DNA from: an uncultured Chloroflexota bacterium
GTDB lineage: Bacteria; Chloroflexota; Dehalococcoidia; UBA3495
Length of the DNA: 6,984 bases
Assembly (NCBI GenBank): GCA_913020235.1
Contig: CAJWBT010000127.1
Coordinates: forward strand, 1-6,984
Reading direction: 5' to 3'
Of this stretch, positions 1 to 6,040 are shown piece by piece. The stretch's first letter is position 1. Each line of letters begins with the position of its first letter. Below the pieces are notes generated by a model. The model did not search any database. It had not been told where the DNA came from and saw only the letters and a list, made by a program, of their open reading frames with translations. Both the position numbers and the translations under genes were made by a program.

Positions 1-794
1 TAGTGCTCCACCTTTAGCGGATAGTCCATCTCGTAGCGGCACAGGCCGCGCTGGCAGCCGTGGTAGAGCGTGCAATAGATGTCGGCCTTGGCTTCCACGG
101 CATCGCGGAAAGTCTTGCCGACCGTTTCTTCCCACCCGTTGTCGCCCAGGCCCGCCAGCAGCGCCGGGGTGCACTGGCGCCCCAGTTTGTCGTTGACACC
201 GAGGTCCATCGGGTTAACCCCGGGCAACGCCGATAGGATCTGGATGACGCTCCGGGCCTCCGCATCCGACTGGGCACTGCCGGTGTGGTAGTGAACGGCC
301 ACGTCCACCTCCGGCTGGGGCTGGAAGTTCAGCTTATCCAGGTTCTCCACCAGGAACTCGGCAACGTGCTGGAAGAAGAACTCCTCCCGCATCTGCATGA
401 TTTCGTCGTAGAAATAGATGCAAGATGGGCACCACATCACCACCCGCTCCGGACTGAACTTCATGAAGTTCCGGGCCGTGGCCGAGGCGAAAGAGAGAGC
501 GGGTTTCGTGTCTCCCCTTCGGTGATGCTGTATGCCGCAGCAGTAGGCCGCCCCGGCCACCGCCACGAAGTCGACATTCAGCAGCTTGAAGATGTCCATC
601 ACCGTGCGCACCAGATGGGTCGTCTTCAGCACGTTGCATCCGAGGAAGAGGACTACCTGAGCGTGTTTCACGGCACCCTTGGGCGGGGCCATCAGCCATT
701 CTCGCTCCTCGGGCGCCGACTGCAGACTATGGAGGACCGTCCCTTCCCTGAAGTACTTCCCGTAAAACGATCCGCCCTTATGTCCCTGGGCCAT
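1..794 (-). CDS. CCG-domain iron-sulfur protein, HdrB-like (3' end missing)
   Basis: This gene encodes a protein related to subunit B of heterodisulfide reductase and to the (Fe-S)-binding subunits of other membrane or soluble oxidoreductases. Translation from ATG at 794 gives 264 residues before the window ends, so the C-terminus is missing. The first half carries a full CCG motif: Cys53, then Cys85-Cys86-Gly, then Cys122-Pro-Ser-Cys125. The gaps of 31 and 35 residues fit the family pattern CX31-39CCX35-36CXXC, which in HdrB binds a noncubane [4Fe-4S] cluster. The second half (from about residue 165) is degenerate: HYHTGS stands where a DPC-type Cys is expected, there is one Cys208 instead of CC, and the last group is Cys241-x5-Cys247-x4-Cys252. 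No signal peptide or membrane helix is seen, so a cytoplasmic electron-transfer or thiol/disulfide role is inferred. The start is supported by AGGAG 5 nt upstream. The redox partner is not in the window. Confidence 0.85.
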   Translation of the reverse strand, partial: MAQGHKGGSFYGKYFREGTVLHSLQSAPEEREWLMAPPKGAVKHAQVVLFLGCNVLKTTHLVRTVMDIFKLLNVDFVAVAGAAYCCGIQHHRRGDTKPALSFASATARNFMKFSPERVVMWCPSCIYFYDEIMQMREEFFFQHVAEFLVENLDKLNFQPQPEVDVAVHYHTGSAQSDAEARSVIQILSALPGVNPMDLGVNDKLGRQCTPALLAGLGDNGWEETVGKTFRDAVEAKADIYCTLYHGCQRGLCRYEMDYPLKVEH

Positions 795-801
795 CTTCTC
801 T

Positions 802-806
802 CTCCT
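802..806 (-). promoter_or_regulatory. Ribosome binding site of the CCG-domain gene
   Basis: AGGAG on the minus strand lies 5 nt before the ATG at 794 and fixes this start. A CTCTC segment at 883-879 of the leader could pair with the overlapping GAGAG, which would give a weak means of masking the site. That pairing is an inference of only 5 base pairs. Confidence 0.7.
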
Positions 807-849
807 GCTCACGGCCGGGCTGGGCCTCTGGTCCGGATGCGGGGGCCGC

Positions 850-933
850 TTACTTCACGCGGGGACGCATCCGGCCATGAGAGCCTGATCCGGGACTCGC
901 CAGGGAACGCCGACACCGGCACGAGACCGGCAT
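850..933 (-). CDS. Possible 27-codon upstream ORF in the leader
   Basis: An ATG at 933-931 opens a 27-codon frame ending with TAA at 852-850. The predicted peptide is rich in Arg (positions 6, 8, 9, 21, 23, 25) with Cys5 and Cys7. The only ribosome-binding hint is a GGGAA just before the ATG, which is weak. The start lies within the GGGAAC hairpin, and the stop falls in the loop of the C-D hairpin, so a translating ribosome would open arm C and change leader folding. This is the geometry of a leader peptide, but a chance frame in G+C-rich DNA is equally possible. Confidence 0.2.
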   Translation of the reverse strand: MPVSCRCRRSLASPGSGSHGRMRPRVK

Positions 934-972
934 GGTTCCCGTTCTTACCTGGTAACCGCCCGGATAGGAGGG

Positions 973-1001
973 AGTGTAGATTGAGTCGCCGCCCCTGTCA
1001 A
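973..1001 (-). promoter_or_regulatory. Sigma-70-type promoter for the CCG-domain gene
   Basis: On the minus strand a perfect -35 box TTGACA (1001-996) is followed after exactly 17 nt by TACACT (978-973), which matches the TATAAT consensus at 4 of 6 positions. The expected start is near 966-965. The -35 box begins 2 nt after the stop codon of the transglutaminase-like gene, so the CCG-domain gene has its own promoter. Readthrough from the upstream operon is also possible, because no terminator is seen between them. Confidence 0.65.
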
Positions 1002-1003
1002 CG

Positions 1004-3349
1004 TCAGTCCAGGTGGGGTGAAGCCGGGGGTGTTTCGGTGCCCCGGTTGAGCGCCGCTTTGATGCCGGCCAGGCGCTGTCGTGCTTGCTCAACAAGCCCG
1101 GCGGGCAGGTCTCCGGGGTTGTACGCCGCCTGCCAGACGGCCTGGGTAAACCAGGCGAGCTGCCCCTGGACCCCGGGGTTGGCGACGGTGGCCGCCCCGG
1201 CGTAGTCTCCCACGGTCTGCCAGGGCTTCCGGCGGATGCCGGATTTTCGCCGCAGTATCTTTTCCAGCCGGCTGTACAGCTTCAGCAGCTCCCGGCGGCT
1301 TTCCCCCGACAGCGTGCCATGATAGCCCAGGGGCACCCATGGGCCGGCCTGCCTCCGGTTGGACCGGGTGCGCGCCCAGCGGAGCACCAGCACCGTCAGC
1401 ATCATCACCGGTCCCAGCAACGAAAATACGGGGTTGCGCATCCCATCCAGCACCTGGCCCACCAGCTCGGACGGGGCCGACTTCACCGCCTGGTACACGT
1501 CGTCGCCAACGCCTCCCTGGAACAGATAGCCCACGCCGAAGCTGGCATTGTCCGGGACCGCCTCCCCTTGACGGGGGCTGCTGTCGAACGGGACCCAGCC
1601 GTTGTCGGCGAAATATACCTCGGTCCAGGCGTGGGAATCCCTTTGCCTCACCTTGTATGCACCGGACAGCGGGTCCCGGATGCCAGGGAGGTAGCCGACG
1701 GCGAGGCGGGCCGGCAACCCGGCGGCCCGAGCCAGCATTACCGTGGCGGTGGCATAATTCATGGCGTTGCCCGGCTTCCCCTCTACCAGGAACTCCTCCA
1801 ACGTCACCGAAGAGGCTAGCTTGTCGGGCCTCGCCGGGTTGAAGCTCCCTTCCCGAGCCAAATAGCCGACTATACGCTCCATAGCGACGAAGTCGCTCCC
1901 TGCCCCAAGGGTAATTTGCTGGGCCAGCAAACGGAGAGTCCGCTCTGAATCCGGCGGCAAACTGACAAGGTGGGGGCTCGCCACCCAGGTGGAGTCCCGG
2001 CGCAGCCGTCTCGGGTTGTGCCTGGGATAAGCCGAAAGCACCCGGTAGGAGTTTCCTTGAAGGACCCCGAGTTCATCCAGGGAACCATCTTCGGCGGAGA
2101 CGCTCAAAGGTCGATAGCCCATGAACACCGCGTCCGGATGGTCCTGTTGCACATAGAAGGTCTGGTAATACAGAATGCGGTTGTCCAGGCCCAGGCTGTC
2201 CCGGTTGTACCAGAGGCCAACCGTTTGGGTTGAAGGTGTCAGGTAGGTGGAGGCCCTATCGGTCTGCCAGACCCCGTCATCGAAGTACTCGAGAGCCCGG
2301 CCGTGCCAGTAGCTAGAAACCTTGCTGCGCACGAAGAACACCGGGCCGGCGCCGGGATCGCCCTTCTGCTCGGACCCGAAAACGTCCAACTGGAACGGGC
2401 CGACCACGGCTTCGCCGTCGGCAGGACTCTCTGACTCAGTTTCATTCCGGGAACTCTCGGCTTGGGAAGGTCCGACCTCCCCGTAAACCGGCGCCTCTGC
2501 CACCGGCCCTTCCGGGCCAGGCCCGGTGTCGGCCACAGACATATCACTCGGGAGCACTTCGTCGACATCGTCCGGTTTAAGGATTCGGGCGATCTCGGCG
2601 AGGCTTGTATCGGTCGGGGTATACCCCCCGTCAAGAGAAGCACCGGCGTAAGGCACGACGGTCACTTGGGGCGGGCCGATGCGACTGAACTCGCCCCGGG
2701 GCATCAGCCAGAAGGCCACCCCGGCCAGGACGAACACCGAGCAGGCAACCCCGATCCAATAAGGCAACATGGCCGGGCGGGCCGGCCGGTGGTGAATCCA
2801 GTGTACCCGGGCACCCTTGGTCCCGTCCTCCAGGAAGGCCACGGTCAAGAAACCCAGCAGCGCCACCACGAACCCCATCACAAACACGCCGAACCTGGGG
2901 TCGAATGCCTGCTGGCTGGCGAAAAACAGGACGCTCCCGCTGAGGACTATGCCGGCGTACAGCCCGCCCCGGGTCCGGGAGTCGAAGCTGGCAAGGGCTT
3001 GGACCAATATCAAAAACTGGCCCAATGGCAACCAGTTGCCGTTGAACGCCTCCAGCATATGGGACCGCATGAAGAATGAGAGGGCCATCACCAGGCCGGC
3101 TATGAGCAGCGGCCTGACCAGGGACCGCCGGTTGCGCCATCGCCATCCCAGCCCGTGGCCAAGGGTCCCGAGCCCCCCGCCCGCCAGGGACAGCCAAAGG
3201 TTTGCGCCTACCCAAGCGAGCGCCAGGGCTGACAGCCAAAGAGCGGCAACCGTCAGGACCCGAAGCCGCAGAGATTCCTCTACCTGGGGGGAGAACAAGC
3301 GGGAGAGCCAATGCCAGGGCCCCCGCTTTCGCTTGTCTAAGCCCGTCAT
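1004..3349 (-). CDS. TgpA-like membrane protein with inactive-looking transglutaminase domain
   Basis: The 781-residue product has the architecture of TgpA-type proteins. An N-terminal membrane block has about six helices (near 31-57, 78-94, 106-122, 128-146, 152-173, 196-215; DUF3488-like). An acidic Pro/Glu/Ser-rich linker (about 240-330) leads to an extracytoplasmic region with a transglutaminase core (about 485-595), one C-terminal helix (641-658), and a cytoplasmic DUF4129-like tail (about 676-765). In the core, His573 (SHAW) and Asp589 (PFDSS) sit where the triad His and Asp belong. The nucleophile motif reads G-N-Ala529-M-N-Y-A instead of G-x-Cys-x-x-F/Y-A; the codon is GCC at 1765-1763. 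Amidase, protease or transamidase activity is therefore doubtful, and a binding or scaffold role is inferred. ATG at 3349 overlaps the DUF58 stop as ATGA, with AAGGG 8 nt upstream. An in-frame ATG at 3529 would add 60 arginine-rich residues inside the DUF58 gene and is rejected. This is the last gene of the operon. Confidence 0.9.
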   Translation of the reverse strand: MTGLDKRKRGPWHWLSRLFSPQVEESLRLRVLTVAALWLSALALAWVGANLWLSLAGGGLGTLGHGLGWRWRNRRSLVRPLLIAGLVMALSFFMRSHMLEAFNGNWLPLGQFLILVQALASFDSRTRGGLYAGIVLSGSVLFFASQQAFDPRFGVFVMGFVVALLGFLTVAFLEDGTKGARVHWIHHRPARPAMLPYWIGVACSVFVLAGVAFWLMPRGEFSRIGPPQVTVVPYAGASLDGGYTPTDTSLAEIARILKPDDVDEVLPSDMSVADTGPGPEGPVAEAPVYGEVGPSQAESSRNETESESPADGEAVVGPFQLDVFGSEQKGDPGAGPVFFVRSKVSSYWHGRALEYFDDGVWQTDRASTYLTPSTQTVGLWYNRDSLGLDNRILYYQTFYVQQDHPDAVFMGYRPLSVSAEDGSLDELGVLQGNSYRVLSAYPRHNPRRLRRDSTWVASPHLVSLPPDSERTLRLLAQQITLGAGSDFVAMERIVGYLAREGSFNPARPDKLASSVTLEEFLVEGKPGNAMNYATATVMLARAAGLPARLAVGYLPGIRDPLSGAYKVRQRDSHAWTEVYFADNGWVPFDSSPRQGEAVPDNASFGVGYLFQGGVGDDVYQAVKSAPSELVGQVLDGMRNPVFSLLGPVMMLTVLVLRWARTRSNRRQAGPWVPLGYHGTLSGESRRELLKLYSRLEKILRRKSGIRRKPWQTVGDYAGAATVANPGVQGQLAWFTQAVWQAAYNPGDLPAGLVEQARQRLAGIKAALNRGTETPPASPHLD

Positions 3350-4695
3350 GGCGACTGCCCTTCCCTGGAAACCCCCGAAACAGGTCCCCTTGAGCCGTTT
3401 CCTGGACTGGAGGATTGAGGGGTCCGGCCGCCGGTCCCAATGCCGGCGGAGGGCATGCGGGCGAGAAATGAAAGCCCGTTCGGGTCTTCCAGCGCTTTCA
3501 GCGCCTCTCCCAGCTTTCCTTTCGCGCATCGGCCCACCGAAATCCTGGCAAGCTGCAAGGGTTTCAACGCATCGCCGTCGGTTCTCGGCTCACCGAACCC
3601 CTCGAAGGCCACCACCACCAGCCGGTGCAGCTTCGGGGCCGCCTGGACTATAGCCTGCACACCTGCCGTGTCGGCGGCGGACACCGTCACCAGTGCGCTG
3701 GCGCCGGGAGGTAACTGGGCCAGGGTCTCGGGGAGGCCGAGTCCGTCTCCGAGGCTCACCAGCGCCAGGCTCTCGAGAAGCGCCGGCCCCGCTAAGGCCG
3801 TCCGTGGGGCGCCGCCTACCTTCGGGCCAGGTTCCGTACCGCGAAGGCCGCCGCCGAATACGCGGAGCGGGATCTGATGTCGCCAAGCGTAATCGGCGAC
3901 GCTGGCCACCACCTTGACCCCATACTCCAGGGTAGTCTCTTTGCCGTATCCCCAGACGTGGGTGGCGTTGAAAACCAGGTTGAGGGTGTCGTCTGCCGGG
4001 TCTTCGAACTCCTTAACCATCAGCCGGCCCAACCTGGCGGTGTTACGCCAATGGATGCGGCGTTGGGGATCGCCGGAAAGGTAGTTACGGGAGCCGGCCA
4101 GGTCGGTTCCGATCGCGGATTTGCGGGAGTGGAGCGCCGCTCCGGACACCCCGTCGGCCAGGGCCATACGCCGCAAGGGAAACACTTTTGGGTAAATCAG
4201 GACGGGTTGAGGCGCCGTCAGTTGGACCCGGCGCCGGAAAAGGCCGAAAGGGGCCGAAGATTCGACCACCAGGGGACTCAGGTGATGCCTTCCCCGCTGG
4301 TAGGCCTCAACGGTGGACACCATGGAGACCTGGCCCGACCTTGAAACCTCGGTCACGAAAAACCGGTGCAGGCGGGAACCCGGCGCCGCCAACGGGCAGT
4401 CATAAAACAGGCTGAGGACGTAGCTGGGCCATGGCGCGCGGCCACGTATGGTCACCTTGATCGGGACAGGGTCACCCTCGGCCGGTCCAGTATGGCCCTG
4501 TTTGGGGTCGGGGCGTTCTACGCTGCGTTGGGCCGCCAGAAACGCCACGCCCACCCAGGGGAAGGCCGCCGAGAGAAGGATTATTCCCCACAGTACGGCG
4601 TCCACCAGGTATAGCCAACCCACCTGGGTCAGGCGGGCAAGCAAAAACAACACTACGGCGGCGGCCAGGAAGCCTACCCCCTTGGCGGTAATCAT
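3346..4695 (-). CDS. DUF58 family membrane protein
   Basis: The 449-residue protein has two N-terminal membrane helices (about 6-22 and 27-47) followed by a cytoplasmic or surface domain. The DUF58 signature is clear at 196-230: G-T-D, R203-N-Y, G208-D-P, R213-I-H-W-R, A220-R and K228-E-F. The SAPFGLF segment (147-153) that precedes it in this family is also present. DUF58 proteins are the usual genetic partners of MoxR ATPases. Their biochemical role is not settled, though many carry a von Willebrand A-like fold after the signature; here the region 235-400 may be such a fold but no MIDAS motif is evident. The last 40 residues are Gly/Ser/Pro-rich and probably disordered. The gene follows moxR by 16 nt and its stop overlaps the next start (ATGA), which indicates translational coupling on both sides. 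The ATG at 4695 is chosen because the membrane helix starts right after it. Confidence 0.93.
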   Translation of the reverse strand: MITAKGVGFLAAAVVLFLLARLTQVGWLYLVDAVLWGIILLSAAFPWVGVAFLAAQRSVERPDPKQGHTGPAEGDPVPIKVTIRGRAPWPSYVLSLFYDCPLAAPGSRLHRFFVTEVSRSGQVSMVSTVEAYQRGRHHLSPLVVESSAPFGLFRRRVQLTAPQPVLIYPKVFPLRRMALADGVSGAALHSRKSAIGTDLAGSRNYLSGDPQRRIHWRNTARLGRLMVKEFEDPADDTLNLVFNATHVWGYGKETTLEYGVKVVASVADYAWRHQIPLRVFGGGLRGTEPGPKVGGAPRTALAGPALLESLALVSLGDGLGLPETLAQLPPGASALVTVSAADTAGVQAIVQAAPKLHRLVVVAFEGFGEPRTDGDALKPLQLARISVGRCAKGKLGEALKALEDPNGLSFLARMPSAGIGTGGRTPQSSSPGNGSRGPVSGVSREGQSP

Positions 4696-4706
4696 GGAAA
4701 GGGGGA

Positions 4707-4712
4707 CTCCTT
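4707..4712 (-). promoter_or_regulatory. DUF58 gene ribosome binding site overlapping the moxR stop
   Basis: AAGGAG lies 11 nt before the DUF58 ATG at 4695, and its first A is the last base of the moxR stop codon TAA (4714-4712). Ribosomes ending moxR would be placed directly on this site, which suggests translational coupling of the two products. The spacing is slightly longer than ideal. Confidence 0.65.
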
Positions 4713-5683
4713 TACAGAGGTACCGGGACCCACTCCAAAATGCTGGAGATGGCCTTGCGCCCGGTTTCTATGTCCTGGTCCGGTCCGACCTGAATCCGGT
4801 GGGACCACACGTAGGGCGCCAGGTCCTGCACATCCTCCGGCACGATGTATGTGCGGCCGGCGAAGGCGGCCCAAGCCTGGCAGGCCCTGAGCAGCGCTGC
4901 CGAGCCCCTGGGGCTCACTCCCACGGAAATGCCGGCGTCCTTTCGCGAGGCGGCCGCCAGATTGACGATGTACTCCCGCACCGACGGGGCTGACTCTACC
5001 TTTGCGACGGTTTCCTGCATCTCTACCACCGAGGCCCTTGACAGCAGCGGGGCTACCTGATGATGCACCTGACCCGATCGGCGAAGGATCTCCAGCTCTT
5101 CGTCCGGCCCGGGTAGACCCAGCGTCATCGAAATCAAGAACCGGTCGAGTTGGGAATTGGGCAAAGGGAAGGTCCCATAGGTCTCGATCAGGTTCTGGGT
5201 GGCAATGATCATGAAGGGCCGGGGTAGGGGCCAAATGTTCCCATCGGCGCTGACCAGCCCTTCGGCCATGGCCTCCAGTAGCGCCGATTGGGTACGGGGG
5301 CCGGTCCGGTTAAGCTCGTCGGCCACCACCACGTTGGCGAAAATCGGGCCGGGGACAAACTCGAACGCCTGCTTGTGCATGTCGAACATGGCCGCGCCCG
5401 TGATATCGCTGGGCAGCAAGTCCGGGGTGAACTGGATGCGGGAAAACTCGCCGTCAATGGAGGCGGCGATGGTCTTGGCCAGTAGAGTCTTGCCTACGCC
5501 GGGCAGGTCTTCCAAGAGAACGTGCCCCTGGGCGAAGAGCCCCAGCAGGGCCAACCGGATGTTGCGGCGGGGGGTGACGACCACACTGCTGATCTGATCC
5601 ACCAACCCCTCAAACCGGTCTTCGAAGGAGTCCTGGGAATGGACACCGTTGGTGGTGGATTGATACTCTTGCTGCAATTTCAT
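4712..5683 (-). CDS. MoxR family AAA+ ATPase
   Basis: The 323-residue protein is a typical MoxR ATPase of usual length. Walker A is at 59-66 (DLPGVGKT, with Lys65 and Thr66). Walker B is at 118-123 (VVVADE, followed by LNR). Sensor 1 is Asn164 in ATQN, and an LDRF motif with the candidate arginine finger Arg181 follows. The lid carries sensor 2 in SPRG (Arg259). The Asp in place of the first Gly of Walker A is common in this family. MoxR proteins use ATP to remodel or assemble partner proteins; the partners here should be the DUF58 and transglutaminase-like proteins encoded next. It has no membrane segment and is cytoplasmic. The start at 5683 is supported by AGGAGG 9 nt upstream. An in-frame ATG at 5722 would add 13 residues across that ribosome binding site and is less likely. 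It is the first clearly supported gene of the operon. Confidence 0.95.
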   Translation of the reverse strand: MKLQQEYQSTTNGVHSQDSFEDRFEGLVDQISSVVVTPRRNIRLALLGLFAQGHVLLEDLPGVGKTLLAKTIAASIDGEFSRIQFTPDLLPSDITGAAMFDMHKQAFEFVPGPIFANVVVADELNRTGPRTQSALLEAMAEGLVSADGNIWPLPRPFMIIATQNLIETYGTFPLPNSQLDRFLISMTLGLPGPDEELEILRRSGQVHHQVAPLLSRASVVEMQETVAKVESAPSVREYIVNLAAASRKDAGISVGVSPRGSAALLRACQAWAAFAGRTYIVPEDVQDLAPYVWSHRIQVGPDQDIETGRKAISSILEWVPVPL

Positions 5684-5692
5684 GGACACCGC

Positions 5693-5698
5693 CCTCCT
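5693..5698 (-). promoter_or_regulatory. Ribosome binding site of the MoxR gene
   Basis: AGGAGG on the minus strand is a full Shine-Dalgarno match 9 nt before the ATG at 5683. It decides this start over the upstream in-frame ATG at 5722. Confidence 0.75.
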
Positions 5699-5725
5699 AA
5701 TCCGGCGAGAACATTCATACAAGCA

Positions 5726-5914
5726 CTACTTTGACGACACCACAGCCAGTTCTTGAGCCCAACAACCCCGCCGATGCTCCCCGGGCGGTATCTGGGCGCC
5801 AAACTTGTATACCGGGCCCATTCGTTCGATGTTGGTAGGGAGCTTTCCCAACAAGACGCGGGCGTCTTGGGCGTCATGGTTTTGGCCGGCGGACCAAGCT
5901 GGAGCAGAGGCCAT
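5726..5914 (-). CDS. Possible small protein of 62 residues upstream of moxR
   Basis: An ATG at 5914 opens 62 codons ending in TAG at 5728-5726, 42 nt before the moxR start. A GAGGTGG at 5932-5926 lies 11 nt upstream as a possible ribosome binding site. The frame stays open upstream to a TTG at 5953 that has no such site. The predicted protein has mixed, protein-like composition (hydrophobic VLL, VYKFGA and ELAVV segments among charged residues), one Cys, and no membrane helix or signal peptide. I do not recognise a family. A perfect 18-base dyad lies inside it, which may instead mean that the stretch is an untranslated control region. If real, it would be the first gene of the moxR operon. 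Confidence 0.3.
   Translation of the reverse strand: MASAPAWSAGQNHDAQDARVLLGKLPTNIERMGPVYKFGAQIPPGEHRRGCWAQELAVVSSK
5852..5869 (-). repeat. Perfect 18-base inverted repeat upstream of moxR
   Basis: CAAGACGC and GCGTCTTG form 8-base arms around a 2-base centre. It lies about 170 nt upstream of the moxR start and downstream of the candidate promoter. Such symmetry fits an operator for a dimeric regulator; with a 2-base centre an RNA hairpin would have to give up a base pair or more to form a loop. It lies inside the possible small ORF. Confidence 0.5.
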
Positions 5915-5928
5915 TTGCCCGTTATCCA

Positions 5929-5942
5929 CCTCTGTGTAGAGG
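5929..5942. repeat. Short inverted repeat near the candidate operon promoter
   Basis: CCTCT and AGAGG flank the 4-base loop GTGT. The repeat lies just downstream of the predicted transcription start near 5950, and could be a small hairpin at the 5' end of the moxR transcript or a minor binding site. The arms are short and could occur by chance. Confidence 0.25.
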
Positions 5943-5955
5943 ACACCCGTCAATT

Positions 5956-5984
5956 ATGCTATGTTGGGGGGGGTGCCGGGGCAA
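5956..5984 (-). promoter_or_regulatory. Candidate promoter of the moxR operon
   Basis: On the minus strand TTGCCC (5984-5979) and TAGCAT (5961-5956) are 17 nt apart and each matches consensus at 4 of 6 positions. The predicted start near 5950 would give a leader of about 265 nt before moxR. The spacer contains a run of eight C residues (5973-5966). It is the best candidate I can see between the upstream terminator and moxR, but the match is only moderate. Confidence 0.3.
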
Positions 5985-5987
5985 GGG
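5966..5987 (+). other. Candidate G-quadruplex motif
   Basis: The plus strand reads G8, TGCC, G4, CAA, GGG. This provides four G-tracts of three or more bases separated by short loops (GG, TGCC, CAA). It coincides with the candidate moxR-operon promoter and lies on the strand used as template. Folding is inferred from the pattern only. Confidence 0.4.
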
Positions 5988-5995
5988 TGCTAGCT

Positions 5996-6016
5996 CCTAC
6001 CGTGACGGGGGGTAGG
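5996..6016. repeat. Inverted repeat between terminator and candidate promoter
   Basis: CCTACC and GGTAGG form 6-base arms around a 9-base loop. A second small dyad (CCCT-GT-AGGG, 6021-6030) lies beside it. The pair sits between the gamma-glutamyltransferase terminator and the candidate promoter. No T-run follows on the minus strand, so it is not a second terminator; its role is unknown. Confidence 0.35.
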
Positions 6017-6040
6017 CCTGCCCTGTAGGGAGATAGGGCC

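Larger units (their letters stand above)
795..966 (-). promoter_or_regulatory. Structured 5' leader of the CCG-domain gene (possible riboregulator)
   Basis: If transcription starts about 7 nt after the -10 box at 978-973, the mRNA has a leader of about 170 nt whose first bases form one arm of a helix. On the minus strand the segments are: A, ATCCGGG at 965-959; B, CCCGGAT at 894-888 (7 bp with A); C, CCGGATGCG at 874-866; and D, CGCATCCGG at 841-833 (9 bp with C). A hairpin with arms GGGAAC and GTTCCC (940-935 and 908-903) lies inside the A-B helix. A further 4-bp stem (862-859 with 849-846) lies inside C-D. A could also pair with C, and B with D, through the shared 6-base core, so alternative folds exist. 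No U-run follows any hairpin, so none is a simple terminator. I cannot match it to a known riboswitch class. The pairings are seen in the sequence; the regulatory role is inferred. Confidence 0.5.

Noticed and set aside
59..66. MoxR Walker A (protein residues 59-66) with Asp at the first Gly position as a sign of inactivity
   Set aside because: DVPGVGKT/DLPGVGKT is a common form in the MoxR family, and the catalytic Lys, Walker B Asp-Glu, sensor 1 Asn and sensor 2 Arg are all present.
903..940. The GGGAAC/GTTCCC hairpin as terminator of the transglutaminase-like gene
   Set aside because: No T-run follows it on the minus strand, and it lies downstream of a good promoter, so it belongs to the next gene's leader.
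285..1205. A 306-codon open frame on the plus strand
   Set aside because: It lies antisense to the CCG-domain gene, its leader and the end of the transglutaminase-like gene. It is rich in Arg, Pro, Gly and His with no domain, as expected for a shadow frame in G+C-rich coding DNA.
2631..3440. A 269-codon minus-strand frame overlapping the membrane part of the transglutaminase-like gene
   Set aside because: It is a shifted frame of the real gene. Its product is Pro/Gly/Arg-rich without the hydrophobic helices that the real frame encodes.
3350..3529. A 60-residue N-terminal extension of the transglutaminase-like protein from ATG at 3529
   Set aside because: The extension is Arg-rich with no membrane segment and lies wholly inside the DUF58 coding sequence. 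The ATGA overlap at 3349-3346 is the expected operon start.
5684..5722. A 13-residue extension of MoxR from ATG at 5722
   Set aside because: It would translate across the clear AGGAGG at 5698-5693, which is ideally spaced for the ATG at 5683.
5753..6028. A 91-codon plus-strand frame in the region upstream of moxR
   Set aside because: It has no convincing ribosome binding site, runs through the candidate promoter and G-rich tracts, and shows no recognisable motif. No other gene in the window uses the plus strand.
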